Assembly (NCBI GenBank): GCA_963691655.1
Contig: OY829328.1
Location: 13,408,704 to 13,472,703 of the forward strand
Length of the DNA stretch: 64,000 bases
Direction: 5' to 3'
Source of the DNA: Toxonevra muliebris
Taxonomy: Eukaryota > Arthropoda > Insecta > Diptera > Pallopteridae
Made by a program: the position numbers and the translations under genes. Positions 9,581 through 21,715 of this stretch are shown here, one piece after another; position 1 is the first letter of the stretch, and the number at the start of each line of letters is the position of its first letter. Below the pieces are notes generated by a model, which saw only the letters and a list, made by a program, of their open reading frames with translations, had not been told where the DNA came from and searched no databases.

Positions 9581-10741
9581 GATTATAATGGTGAAAGAAA
9601 GTCTAAGAAGCTGAAGTGTGCCATTAATATTTGTTCCATAAACATGCATCGCATTTACCCTTGACATTTGCCGATGCAAAGTACCAAATAATAAGATGGT
9701 CAAGATGGTCAAATTGTTATGCTTCGAAATTTATTTATTTTTTTATTATCTACGTAGATTTCAAACTTTATGAATAATTAAAATTTGAGTAAAATTTTAA
9801 AACTTATTCAAGTTGTAATTGTTAATTAACTTTGTCAATGTCATTACAATAGTTATAAATTTAGTTGCTATTTTTATATTTAAATTAAATCTACACCGAA
9901 GGTTTTTGTTTTGTTTAATAACTGTGCCTACCTGCCATAAGCATAAAGTTAATAGTTTTACTCAAAAATTTATAAGTATTTTGAAAACGTAAATCATCTG
10001 AGTTTAAAGGTCAAAGTTCTCATATTTTATTTATACAATCTTTGCAACTCTATAAAATTTTTCACTAAAGTTTCCATTATTGCAGATTATAAAGGCATTT
10101 AGAGTAGCAATGTAGATCCACCCACTTAAACTTAGTATTAGTTGTACTAACTAATAGCAAATTAAAAGTTAAGATCTTTGTTGTGCTGACACCATTTCAT
10201 GAAGGCCAACCACAGCCAAACCAATTTTCATGTAATTGTTCTGCATATTCATCCATATATGTATGTATATTTTCACACTTAATAACTACAAGTCAACAAC
10301 AATTAATATCACCAACAGATTTATTAACACTTTTTTCCTAAATACTCTAACGGTCAGCAAAAATGAATATATTTATACATACATACGTGCGTGTGTATTT
10401 GAAAATATGGGGAAAACATTTTAATTAAACATACAGAAATTGCATAATAAATAGATAACCTTGCAGATAGATCTGGGTAGCAAATTACAATGAGACGAAT
10501 GCATATAAAGTATCTATGCATGTATGTATGTGCGTGTTTATGTGAGTATATGAGAAACGCATCGGTAAACACCAAAGCCAATAAACTTCTTGTAGGCAAA
10601 TTGCCAAGCAAAACAAAAAATAATATCAAAGCTCATGATATAAAAATCACATGTACTGACGCACACAAGTGTGTGGGTAAACACACAAACATACCTACAC
10701 AAATATGCGTCCTATGAGAATATGTAAGAGACTACTGACCT
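9581..10741. other. Non-coding stretch
   Basis: A+T-rich with ATRCATAY motifs. No gene supported; open frames near 10236-10717 have low-complexity composition and overlap on both strands. Confidence 0.6.
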
Positions 10742-10825
10742 AGTGGTGTATGGTAAATTGCAGCGTTTAGGCGCCATGATATTTTAACATTGAGAAGTTG
10801 TGCAATTTGATTCTCATACACCATA
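10742..10825. repeat. 84-bp inverted-repeat mini-element
   Basis: TAGTGGTGTATGGTAAATTG at the left is mirrored by CAATTTGATTCTCATACACC at the right. The arms are interrupted by a 4-5 base gap. Probably a very short MITE. Confidence 0.5.
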
Positions 10826-10975
10826 GAGATTAATTTAAGTTCCCTATTTATTTATTTATTTTTTTTTTTAATTCTAGGTACCTATATTTATTCTTGATCA
10901 GATCTAAAATTTTAATCTGATTTTAAATTTAACCTGCGATACAGCTTAACATTATGTGTTTTAAGCTTTATTTTA

Positions 10976-11120
10976 AGGTCGCCTTAGCAGTCTGCAAGGC
11001 TATCATCTCAGAGGTCTCAGGTTCGATTTTTACATAAATTATAATTTTCAACTGTTACAGTAAAGTTAGTCGAGGATCGCCTGCGGATAGCTAATCACCT
11101 ACTCAAACGATAATAAACTG
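10976..11120 (+). repeat. Possible tRNA-derived SINE (third type or diverged copy)
   Basis: A CTTAGCAGTCTGCAAGG block followed ~20 bp later by GGTCTCAGGTTCGATTTTT resembles A and B boxes of a tRNA-like promoter. The tail GGATAGCTAATCACCTACTC is similar to the tail of copy B (GGATAGCTACTTAACCTAATC), suggesting a shared 3' module. Confidence 0.45.
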
Positions 11121-12199
11121 ATTAATAAAACTGAAATTAGTCAATTATTCCAAGGGTCACCCTATGCTTCCTAAAGAAGTTAAAGGTACAAAATAGGGTT
11201 ATTTTAAAAGGGAACGGACAGTGGTTTCAAGGCAGAAGTAATTCAACTCAAACTCAAAGTTTTTCAATATTCTTATTACACAGTTTCATAGTTAGACTAC
11301 TGATATACGTTTTAAAATTTATTTAAGCAAGTTGAATATTGGGCTCCAAATACATGAAGCTTTGAAGAAATCCCTTTAAGTTCGAGTGTCATTTCATATG
11401 CATTTTACAGATTCCCTTGCTCCATAACGTCTGGTTTTCGAGATAACTGTTGATGACATCAGAAAAACTGCGTTAATATAACTCTAGTACTCGTACATAT
11501 ATTTTATTAAGGGTTCATCGTTTTTGGTGTGTATGGAAAACTTTGAAAAAACTTTAGTATAAGGAACCGTTCACATATTACCTAACGCAATTTTTTATCA
11601 TATACCATATATAGCCGTGGAAGTTAGCATATTTCGACCACTCTCAAATTGCAACTTCTACATATTTTCATTCCAATTGTTATGTTAAATTTCGACTAGT
11701 TGCTAACCGGGGCTATTTTTTTTTTTTTTTTTTGCGGAAAAAATCGCTTTATGAAAAATGAAAACAAATAAACAAACAAAAAGAAAAGATAATGTTGTAA
11801 AGCATAATACACAGAAATATATGAAATTTATGAAATCAATTACAAAATTTAAGGAGACATTCATTAAATTTGAATATGGCAAACCAAAATTATTTTTTAA
11901 ATAATTTTAAGTGGACGTCCCTCCTCAATATGTAAAGGTATTGTGTTTAATTGACTAATGGTGTTAATAAAAAAGCATCTTTCCTGAGCTTTGGAATCAC
12001 CAAATCCTGGGATCTTACAGACTGAGAGAAAATCAGTTTATCGTATAATTACAGAGGTGTCTTATGAAGAATTAGCTTCAAAAAAATTTACAGTTCTTAA
12101 CTTAAGCTTTTCACATAACAATAAATAATTAACAGAAACAAAAGCTTCAGAAAAGTTTTTAACATTTTTACAACTACAAATTCAGATAGATTATACATT
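11121..12199. other. Non-coding stretch
   Basis: No gene. Contains an isolated AACCGTTCACATATTACCTA block at 11565, related to the ends of the repeat at 47193, and a T-run near 11718-11734. Confidence 0.55.
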
Positions 12200-12200
12200 A

Positions 12201-12622
12201 GAGTGCCATTAATTTTCGAAAGTCGGAAAATTTTCCGCGGCAATCCCGCGGACAATTACATTTGTAAAATTTGCTAGATTTAATCGGGTAATTTCAACTC
12301 ATTCTTTCTTTTATTCGATAGTTATTAGGAATATCGAAAAAAAATTATACGATTGAATTATTCCTCTTTGATAGATCTATAAATTTTGTGAAGACAGTTT
12401 TTATGTAAAATAAAAAATGTCTGAGATATAAACAATCAAATATGAATTTAGTGCACAAAAACCGTTTTTTCCAAAATTTGGAGCTCTTGGGGCACCACTT
12501 CCCCTTATCCAACTGACCTGAAATTTTACACAGATTATTTTTTGAGTAAAACGAACCGATAGAGGGGGTGCCATCAATCGATTTTTCAAAGAAAGAAATC
12601 TCTATTTAACTTAATGGCACCC
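12201..12622. repeat. TA-flanked MITE with GRGTGCCATTAA ends
   Basis: GAGTGCCATTAA at the left and, from the right, GGGTGCCATTAA, each flanked by TA, bound 422 bp, consistent with a Tc1/mariner-type non-autonomous element. A further GGGTGCCATCAA copy lies at ~12565 in direct orientation. Confidence 0.6.
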
Positions 12623-12624
12623 TA

Positions 12625-14349
12625 TTATACATGCATCATAATTTTTTAAACATTTTGTCTAACACTTTCTCAAGAATTACAAAAATCTCGGATTTTTTGG
12701 CAATTTTACTTTTTGTGTGCTTTATCGCTGTTAAAATCCATGGTGGAAAACTGAAAGAAAAACACAGAGATATCGATTGCAGCTCAAAAAAGCAAAACGG
12801 AATATTTTCATTATGCAGGATTAGAATTTATGGAGGCTTTAGCCTATCAGATCATTAAATATAGTAAAATGTTTTTTCCTCTATATATGTTAAATATCTT
12901 CAGCATTTTTTTATGAACAAAAGATTCTCGGCCTATCGCACGTGGGCTCTTAATTTGTCACTTGAAACTTTTCATAGCCAAGTAAATAAATCATATATCG
13001 AATCAAAGTTATATGTACATACATTCATAAATCTAAAATGCAGAAAAATCGCGATATTTTGCAATTGGTTTCCTAATATTTATTAAACCATCTAGTATGA
13101 GTGTGTGTGTGTCAACGTACGGTGTGCGTATGTGTGTGTATCCATGCACGAAATAAGAAGTGAGAGCTTGAATATTTATTATTTAAATAGATTTCAAAAT
13201 CAATGTAAAAACGTGTTCTTTAAACAGGATTTTGTACGTGAGTAACGGTTTTTATTTTTGTTTTCTGTTTTTTTTTTTAATTTTTTTTTTTTTTTAATAA
13301 TAATTGAAAATAAAGCAAATACAGTTTATATTATTTATACTTATAGGTTTAAAAAAATAAAAAAATACAATATGACTTCAATACGGATACAGACACGAAT
13401 ATATGAAGATATCTTTATAGCTAACTGAAATCTTTGAAAAACGTCAGAAAAAATTCAAACTGGTTTCATTTGCTAAATGACGGTTTTATTATTTGAAATA
13501 TTCAAATATGTTAAAGTCTCTGTCTGTGTTTAATAATAATAGTTTGTCATTGAAGATGTTACCAAATACCAACTCAAAGAACTTCATCGAGATTACATTT
13601 TGTGCACTGAACTAACTCAAAAACAATAAAAATGTTTAATAAACGTGGCAGTTTTCATCATCTTCTATCAAGATAATACTGCTGCATAATGCTCTGACAT
13701 TGTACAGCAATTAACTATCACACATGGTGTGAGTTTTAAGCCTTCATGCTAAGCTTTTATTTATTAGTTGCACAAAAATTAAAATTTTCGATAATGCTGA
13801 CGTTTAGTAACAAAATTAATTGAATTTTTTAGGTTGATCTTTGTTGTGATGTAAATAACTCGTGCATGCTAGAATAATAAAGTGAGTGTGTGAGAATTCG
13901 AATAAATGTAATACATAATTTTCTTAATGATTCTTTTAAGAGGCAATACGCGGGGCTTGGAGCAAATTATGAACTTTTATGATTGATAAATTAAAGAAGC
14001 ATCTAAATAATTAAAATTGGGGCCACTTTTCGTTAAATTATTTTACGCCGAGACATTGTTGGAAAAGTATTGGCTGGCGATAGAAGGGCCATACAAAATA
14101 ACCCGTTAACTTATACTAGCCTTTTGTTGATGACCTTGAAGTAAAATTACTAAAATTCCCAAATTTCATATCCCAATCATTTTTACGTCTCTAATATTCG
14201 TGACATTTTATTTGACCTAGTACTAGTATCCAAAAGATTTTAAGAGATTTTTTTAAAACATTCCATCTCCGGACAGATTATTGTATTGTATTAGAGAGGT
14301 TTATGTATTTGTACCGCGACCTATGAGATCTGTTGTACGTCCCTCCTCT
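12625..14349. other. Non-coding stretch
   Basis: Mostly A+T-rich; a GT-rich patch at 13098-13140 and T-runs near 13268-13296. No gene or RNA supported. Confidence 0.6.
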
Positions 14350-15640
14350 CTATCTAGTCTGATTTGCATAGAGTGCCTCATCCAGTCCAATCTCCCTCAA
14401 GAATTTGAGTATTGTGCCCGGATCTATGAATAGTTCTGTCCTGGGCACTTCGTGCATACCCAGATATTTCATTCTTTTGTGGATCAGTGCTCCACACTGA
14501 GCTAAACTATATTCTGATGATTCATCTTCCTCATTACAAAACCTACATATTGAGCTTTCCTCAACTCTTATTTTGCAAAGGTGTTCTCTGAGCCCGCAGT
14601 GCCCAGTCAGAATACCAGCTAAATATACGCAGACTTTTTTTGTTAAGACCAATGCAGAATTCGTATCTATTCTTGTTATAGTTACCTAGAAGCGTTTTGG
14701 ATTGCCTCAGTCCCGGAAGATTATTAAAGAGTTCTTGCCTCTTGTTCTTCTTTTCCTGTCTGAGTACTTCCCTGATTACGCTATCTCCTATTCCACAGAA
14801 GGGTTCAGGTGCCACGAAAGTGTTCGCTGCTCCCTTTCTAGGAAGCTTGTCTGCCTGTTCATTTCCCTCTATTGCTAAGTGTCCAGGGACCCAACATAGA
14901 GCGGCTTTATTGTCCTTGCCCAGTTTATTAAGCTTGCTCAAACAGTCCCACATCAGTTTAGAGGTGATCTCAGAGGAGCATAATGCTCGAAAGGCTTCCT
15001 GGCTATCCGACATGATAGCGATATCTTGCCGTTTGCACTTCCTATCCAGGTTGATTGCGTGAATTTCAGCTTGAAAGATGCTAGGATACTTCCCAATCGA
15101 TTCAGAGTGTTTGATTCTTGGCCTAAATACTCCTGCTCCACTTCCATTCTCGGTTCGTGACCCATCTGTATACCACTTAATCGTGTGTTCTTTGAGTAAG
15201 TAGTTACGTTCTACACTCTCCCATTCATTCTTACTACTAAGTTTCCCAAAAAAGTATCTCTCAAAGCTATACTGTTTGTCCATTCTGTCCTGGGGACAGT
15301 CCAAGAGATAGTTGTCTTTCGCCGAGTTATCTCAGTTTTCAGGCCCTTTAGATCGCCCCGTTAACCTTTTATTTCTTGTTGCTCTTACGATTGCTGTCAG
15401 ATACTTTACCTCTTGCTTTTGTTCAATAACCTCCCCAGCTTGTGATATCAGTTTCCAGCGCGGCTGTGATCTTTTCCTAGTAAATGGAACTATAGTGGTC
15501 TTTGCAGGGTTAATATTTAGCCCTCCTGATCTGCACCATCTCCTAGTAATACTTAGCCCCCTTTGTATAATGTTACAAAGAGTTTCTTCAAATTTACCTC
15601 TGGCTATGAGGACCAGAGTAGGATGTAATCAACTAATTTT
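14350..15640 (-). pseudogene. LINE ORF2 remnant: RT thumb, RNase H and C-terminal zinc-binding region
   Basis: This 5'-truncated LINE copy (RNase H-bearing I/LOA/R1-like group) is read right to left. From ~15640 the RT end is seen as LVLIARGKFEETL and then WCRSGGLNINPAKTTIVPFT and EVKYL. After a stop, an open frame (15304-14561) holds a full RNase H fold: WYTDGSRTENGSGAGV, FQAEIHAI, IMSDSQEA, LCWVPGHLAIEGNEQADKL, so all four acidic positions (D, E, D, D) appear kept. The frame then shifts to 14652-14350, with LTGHCGLREHL and a C-x2-C type block (CRFCNEEDE...C) and ends at a stop. The RT core and everything upstream are missing. The stop near 15340 and the shift near 14640 make it inactive. 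Family is inferred from domain order. Confidence 0.85.
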
Positions 15641-15682
15641 TTCAATTAACTTATTCTTATTATTTTTTATGGCACAACATAT

Positions 15683-15718
15683 GGGCCTTGACCGAGCTAT
15701 TCGCATCCATTCATGTTG
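15683..15718. repeat. Short dispersed repeat, copy 1
   Basis: GGGCCTTGACCGAGCTATTC followed by GCATCCATTCAT also occurs at 40663-40694 with one difference. The surrounding sequence differs. Its nature is unknown; it may be the end of a retroelement. Confidence 0.6.
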
Positions 15719-15888
15719 CGTGAGTTAAATTTGTATACGAATATAAGGGACTTACAGTTTTATGCCGAATCCGAATGGCGTAGTGAAAAGCTTTTCATGA
15801 GAAATTTTTACTTTTCATAGTTTGCCATTGCCAGCCGAGAGGTAATGCCGTGTAGAAAAATTTTTATTTTCTATTTTTGATTTTTGAG

Positions 15889-15958
15889 CATGTCGAATTT
15901 TGAACCCGGGCACCTCTGCGTAGCAGCCAACACACAACAACAGCGACTAATTAGCCTA
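15889..15958 (-). repeat. Possible tRNA-like SINE head
   Basis: On the minus strand TTAGTCGCTGTTGTTG, then GGCTGCTACGCAGAGGTGCC and CGGGTTCAAAATTC give an A-box/B-box arrangement (GGTTCAAAATTC resembling GGTTCAANNCC). No second copy is present in the window, so this is tentative. Confidence 0.35.
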
Positions 15959-15975
15959 CAACAAAAAAAAGAAAC

Positions 15976-16854
15976 TAAATAAATAAAATACTTTCCGTCA
16001 TAGTAGATAGATAAAAAAGTAGCTGTGAGTAGCTAGGACTTTGAATTTTTTATACAAAATTTTTAATTACTTAGAATAAATTGATAAAAAACTTTTTTAA
16101 CAACAAATACTTTTAGGCATTCAACCTTTCTGGCTTCATAAAAACACTCCCATTAAATTTTTTTTAGGATTTTTAGATCAGATTTCTGCTTTTTACATCA
16201 AAATTTATTAAACCCAATTTTTTTAAGTCATTCAAAATTCGGGGAACTAGAGGGTTAATGTTTAACCATTCGATATAAATACATAATTCGATTATTTCGC
16301 TATAGAAAACATTTTCGATCACAAAAATAAAAATAGGATTTCACATTTCTCACCCAGGAGCCAAAACCCACCAATTATTTCCCTTGCATTTCGTTCTGAA
16401 ATCAAATAAAATCGATCTCATCATTTTACTCATGGTTACAACTAAAATTATAATTACACTGTGCTAGTCGAAAATAGAGACAAACGGGGCACCTGCACCT
16501 AAGGAGTGACTTTCGTATGGGTGTCCTGAGTTCGGACCCATCGGCCCTTTAATCGTTCCTATGCCCAGTAGGAACAAGGTAGAACTAGTTACAGTATATG
16601 TTTTTTAATCTTGAAATAATTTAAAAACTGAATATAAATTTCCTCATATAAAAAGAGTAAAAAAAAGCAAAACATGTCCAACATGAGTTAACCTACTTTT
16701 CTTTTGTAAATATATATGTATGTCTGTATTAGCAAACAAGCAAACAAACCACTTTCAATATGAAAAACGCAAAAAATAAATTTCCCTTTTAACAATTTTA
16801 AACACACATTTATTTTCTTTTCTCTCTCACTTTTTTTTTTGTTTGTTATTGTTT
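15976..16854. other. Non-coding stretch, probably intron end
   Basis: A+T-rich, no gene. It ends in a polypyrimidine tract leading to the acceptor at 16855-16856. Confidence 0.55.
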
Positions 16855-16856
16855 AG
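16855..16856 (+). other. Splice acceptor of the large coding exon
   Basis: A tract of C/T (ctctctcac, ten T, gtttgttattgttt) precedes AG at 16855-16856. Downstream codon use becomes typical of a fly gene at once, and the frame has no ATG until 16885. Confidence 0.7.
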
Positions 16857-19491
16857 TGTTGGCAACATCGCAGCAGCAAATTCAATGCCAGTGGCAACAA
16901 ACACTGGCACACATGCTGGTGGAATAGACAAACTTTTGCATCAAAATGGTAATAGCAGTGGCAACAACAACAATAGCCATGCTACAAATATCAACAAAAG
17001 CAAAAAGAGTATGATGATGGCCACCACTGCCAATAACACTAGCATCAATGCGAATATATTGTGTTCCTCCAGCAACATGAGCAACATCAACAACACAACA
17101 AGGCTAAACTATACAAATAGTAATAATATTAGTACAGGTTTTCTAATAGCTAAAATAGAAAAAGACTCTGCAACTGCGGCTGCGCCAACAGCAGCATTGA
17201 CGACGACGACGGCGGCAGCACGCAATAAGAAACAATCTACAAGCTCCACATTAACCAGCACCAGCAATTGCACCTCCTCAGTAGTTAGCGTGGAACACGA
17301 ACTGCAAAAACCACCAACAATTGTTATTGTTGGCATTAGTGATAGCAGCAGGAATAACGTTTTAGATAAAATGAAATCGCCGTTGTCCAGCGCCAACACC
17401 AACGCCGGTAACAACAGCTCGAGCGCCATTATTAAAAGAGCAGCAGCGGCAACAGCAGCCGAAAGCGGCGAACGTCGTGGACGAACGAACTCACACAGTC
17501 AGTCGCATTATTCCACCGATAAAAGTGGTTCATCCGGTTACTATAGCTCCAACGTTTGTTCCACATATTCGCTCGAAGATCACATCTATTGTGAACCGGT
17601 TATAGATATCCTAGACTTGAGTAGTAAGAGTAAAAGTGTAGTTGGTGGTTGCGGTAGTGATGCTGTTGGAAAAGCACTGAACAACATCGTAGCTAGTCAG
17701 CAGCAGCAACATCTGACAACACTACAAACGACTGCAACGACAACTGCAAAAACAAAAACACTAATTCCAAGCAACAAAGTTAATGAAAGTGCGGCACATT
17801 CAAATAGTCGAAATCGAGATATGAACAGCATTGGACAAAACAAAAGATTCAGCGGAGAAGACTGTAATGAAAATGAAGATGATGACGATGACGATGACGA
17901 CGACGATGATGAGGATGATGTCGCTGCAGTTGCTGGAAAAGTTGCTTCAAATCTTGGGAAAGTAAGACTGCAAATAAATCTACGTCGCCCGCATGTAGAT
18001 CATCATCACCATCAGCATCATAATGATTCGCAGCATTTTAGCGAAAATCTACGAATACTGGAGACGAGCATTGAAAATCTCGATCGTCATTTAAAGAATT
18101 TTCCAAGTCTGAGTTCTCAGGAACGTATTGTCTCATTTGTGCAACAGGCACACACACAGAGCACTTACCTGCAGCATGCCGGCGATCCCGTTGGCGGTGA
18201 AAAGCTGCGCGGCGCCTCTTATCACTTGCCCACCATTATGGAAGTTTATGATCCTACAAATCAATCACCGCCGCCACGCCAATGGCAGGAAACGGCGGAT
18301 ATTATGGACGATTCATTACTTGACATTGATTTGGACTCTTTTTTACTAGTTGACGAACGCCGATGCAATAGCAATAGTAAACGCCTCACCAAGTCACCTA
18401 CTAAACAACCAGCGATTGCTACAAACGGCAGTGGTGGTGGAGTTGGCGGCGGCATTGATAATCCCACATTCTTGACCGATGAACAAGAGGAAAACAATTA
18501 CAAGTGCGTAAAATATATAAACTCCTGCCCGGAAGATGCCTATCGTGTTGAGAGTGATATTGTCGTCGCGGGTGGTGGTGGGACGGGTGGTACAATTTCG
18601 GAAAAGTCTGCATCGGTGGATCACTATCTGAAACGCTATGAAGATCAATTGCACTTTCAAAGTACACGAGAATTGCTCGAAGATGTACGAGACAAAATAC
18701 GGTTACTCTCGCAATCGGCAGCGAGCAGCAGCAGTAATAATAGTCATCAAACTCAGTTGGACCCAGACGAAGAGTTATTTCCCAAAGAATTGGAGAGTAT
18801 GATAAAGGCGCTAAAACACGAACTGGAATCCTATTTGGATCGCATGAATCAACATAGCGAATTAGAGATACGGCAATTATGCAGTGGTCTCGTCAAGAAT
18901 CAGAATATTGTAAAAATGAAGAATGCCTTCGAACGACGTCGTTCGACGATAAGCGTCAGCGCGGATTGCGAATACGAAGCTATACGCGATGGAGGCGGTG
19001 GTGGTGTGCTTGTACCAATATCGGGTGTGCCGATTAGCATACGTCAACAAATAACCTCAATACGTTGTGCAAGTGATCCGAATTTCAAAATGAAACGTAA
19101 ATCATTGGCCGAAGTATTTCCCGTCGCCGATTGTTATGTCGAGTCATTATCGATGCCATCGCGGCCTCTACAAACGTCGTCGGCGGAGGTGGGAGCGGGG
19201 GCACGCGCCACTAATATAACACAACTGCAACGTAATCTCTCATTCCACCAACCGATTCTCAATCAATTGGATACACAAGTAGGACCAAATGGTTTGCATT
19301 CGCTTGGTGGCGGTGGATTAAATAGTGGCAGTGGTGCCGAATCAGGAGAGTCAGCTGACAAGGACTCCATTTTAGAATGGCATCGCAAAAAGCCCAGTAT
19401 CTGGGAAATGTATTACGGCACCAATCGCATGAATCAATCGCTGTTGGGTAAACGAATGGCGATGAGCAGTACGCAAGCGACCATGTCCTAT
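16857..19491 (+). CDS. Large internal coding exon of an unrecognised, mostly disordered protein
   Basis: One uninterrupted frame of 878 complete codons lies between a polypyrimidine-AG acceptor and a TAT|GTAAGT donor; the exon enters in the middle of a codon and ends on a codon boundary. Composition is fly-like: Asn/Ser/Thr-rich stretches at the start, Gln repeats (17698-17710), an acidic run of about 11 Asp (17875-17915), a His-rich run (17998-18020) and Gly-rich tracts. More ordered, helical parts are at 18040-18160 (ENLRILETSIENLDRHLKNF), 18620-18715 (YEDQLHFQSTRELLEDVRDK) and 18780-18950 (ELESMIKALKHELESYLDR, then IVKMKNAFERRRS), likely coiled coil. The end holds a conserved-looking block (SILEWHRKKPSIWEMYYG). 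There is no enzyme domain. I do not recognise the gene; a cytoskeletal or nuclear-envelope adaptor such as Klarsicht is only a guess from the helical layout. If the first exon were here, ATG 16885 could start it. Confidence 0.85.
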
Positions 19492-19497
19492 GTAAGT
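19492..19497 (+). other. Splice donor of the large coding exon
   Basis: GTAAGT, the consensus donor, follows TCC TAT. Reading through it adds only 21 residues before TAA at 19555-19557, with an abrupt change to intron-like composition. Confidence 0.75.
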
Positions 19498-21247
19498 ACA
19501 ATTAAAGTAATCATACTTACAACATGCGATAAATGTAAATTAAATTTAATTTTTTAATATCTTATTCTATCTTGGTATGATACCAATATACATATTCACT
19601 GCTTGCCAGTTCAAAAACCTTTAATTCCACTGAAAAACTAAACTCAACGAACTCTAGCCCAGAAAATACAAAAAAACCTTGATTCTAAAGCATTCGAATG
19701 ATTGCAAATGATTTATGAATTTTAAATTACTTTAATTCTTAAACCTACCTCGCTCAAGTGTGAGCATAATTGCAAAATCCAAAAAAAAAATTCGTTTCAT
19801 GGCCAACACAATTTGGCGAATTTCAATAATAATCGATAGATAACATGTTAATTTATGTTGTTCCGTAATTTGCTCAGTGTAACTCCACCCCTTGTTGCAT
19901 GTTACAATAAAAAAAATGCATACATACGATTATAATTTTAGCTACTAACTATAGGAATTTATTGCACAACAAATAATTTGGTGGACTACGTGCTCCTCAA
20001 AATACTCGCACTTGCACCTACCGTGCATGAAATAAATTCTAAGCACTTTTATACATACGAACAAAAAAATGACAAGGTTAACTAATTTAACATTGCATTA
20101 ACATGATTTTTATTAATTGCAAAATTAGGAAAAAAAATTTGTGTTCTTTGCAATTGAATTTATCAATTTAGTGCCTTTAGTTTTTGTTGTTGTTGTTTTG
20201 CGGTGTAATATAAATAATTAATTTTATTAATTTGTCAGTTACATTTAGTTGGTAGATTTAAGAATTACTAAGTAGAGTCTAAACTTGATGTTGTTTAAAG
20301 GTAAAACTTGTTGATATTTATTGTAAACATATCCACTGTTGATATCAACTTTTAATCAAGTCTATCAAAGTAATTAAATTTGTAATTGATAACTTAATTT
20401 TGAATATTTTATACTTTCAATTTGGAATTGCAATTGTGTCTACGTGGTATTTTTAGGGGCGAATTCAGTCTGTAAAAACTGTATATAAAAGTATCAAATA
20501 TTCGAGATGAGATTAAGGTGCCCTGCACTTTCTGGGTATAATATTTTAGAGCTGATAGATTAGTAAAAATGTACATTCTGATTCCGGAATTTTTTTGACG
20601 TAAGAAAAAATTGCGTAATAATTAAAAAAAAAAAAAACAAGGTTTCATCATTAACTGCTGGTGTGCACGATTTCGGCTTACTGGAACGTCTGAAAAAAAA
20701 ATGCCCTTAGAAAAATTATGACTGTGTTCCCAGAATATACTACGATTATTTTGTTTGACCAACAATTCACAAAATGGTGGACCGCCAAAATTGATTCTCT
20801 CAAATTAAGAAAAGAATTAAACAAAACTATTTTTCTAGTATGTCCTGGGGTCATTGTTGTATTTAAATTTCAGACCGATCCGTTAATTTCTTTTTTTTAG
20901 TTATCGTGCACGCCAAAGACGGGATGGCTCAAAATCTTTTGATCATCGATTTTCAACACCTAAAACATAATTCTTCTTCTTTATAATGGCTGATCATAAT
21001 TTATAAGTTTACAGATTACAGTCAGCAAGGATTAAGGGTTATTGAAAAGGAGATATTGAGCGAAGCCACAGCTAAACTTTCTGAACGGCCGAAAGGATGC
21101 CTTAGTGACTGATGTAATCGTTTATATCTTCGAAAGTACTGAGAAAGTACTTCTCCAAAACTTCTACAAAATACGTTTGAGATATAATACTTTCGAATAG
21201 CATACCTACTTTAAAAACAAAAATTAATTTTTTCAAACTGAGAAGTG
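19498..21247. other. Non-coding stretch, probable intron
   Basis: A+T-rich with poly-A near 20621-20636. No supported coding feature; the open frame at 20718-20900 shows no motif. Confidence 0.55.
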
Positions 21248-21431
21248 CAGGGTGATTACTCTGTAGGTCGATTCGAAAGGCAGTTCTATTCGAATGCCAA
21301 ATTCGATTCAAAAAGGCACAAAATGAAATCTGAACATCAAACAAATATTATGCGAAAGTGTTTTCTAGAGTACCAATCGTTCGAATTCGAGTAAATTTTC
21401 TTTCGAATCGAACTACAGAGTAATCCCCCAG
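21248..21431. repeat. MITE with CAGGGTGATTACTCTGTAG ends
   Basis: Left CAGGGTGATTACTCTGTAGG and inverted right CTGGGGGATTACTCTGTAGT, followed in both by TCGATTCGAAAG, bound 184 bp. The CAGGG start is hAT-like, but no 8-bp duplication is evident. Confidence 0.75.
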
Positions 21432-21450
21432 GGCCCTCTTAAGTAAGAGT

Positions 21451-21711
21451 ATTTGTGTTTTATCTGAGATGCAAGCAGATCTGAAATCTTTAAAAGCCGT
21501 CGAAATAACATTGAGGTCAGTTCTAAACTGTCACAAAGCTATCGACGAGATATCGGAGCTGATTTCTATCCATCTCTCTTGGGTTCGCGGTCACATATAT
21601 GTTTCGGGGAATTGCAAGGCCGACAAACTTGTAAAGAATGATACAACCAATTTTCTTCTACCAAAAAATGTTTGCCTTGGAATTCAAATGCTACATGGTT
21701 CTACTTTCTTT
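21451..21711 (+). pseudogene. LINE RNase H fragment
   Basis: The frame reads LSEMQADLKSLKA, then ISIHLSWVRGHIYVSGNCKA and DKLVKND, matching the second half of a LINE RNase H domain (SDSQAAL..., LxWVPGHxxIxGNExAD). The SDS motif Asp is replaced and the Glu of GNE is Cys, so catalytic residues are lost. Nothing of the RT remains nearby. Confidence 0.7.
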
Positions 21712-21715
21712 TAAC

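Noticed and set aside
14697..15062. Plus-strand ORF of 121 codons
   Set aside because: Antisense to the RNase H domain on the minus strand.
15312..15728. Plus-strand ORF of 138 codons
   Set aside because: Antisense to the RT end of the LINE relic, whose minus-strand motifs (INPAKT, EVKYL) are clear; no motif of its own.
16490..16560. GAGTTCGGACCC as a B box of a tRNA-like element
   Set aside because: No A box at suitable distance and no other copy in the window.
17109..17429. Minus-strand ORF of 106 codons inside the large exon
   Set aside because: Shadow of the GCA/ACA/CAG-rich plus-strand coding sequence; same for minus frames at 18261-18667 and 19259-19501.
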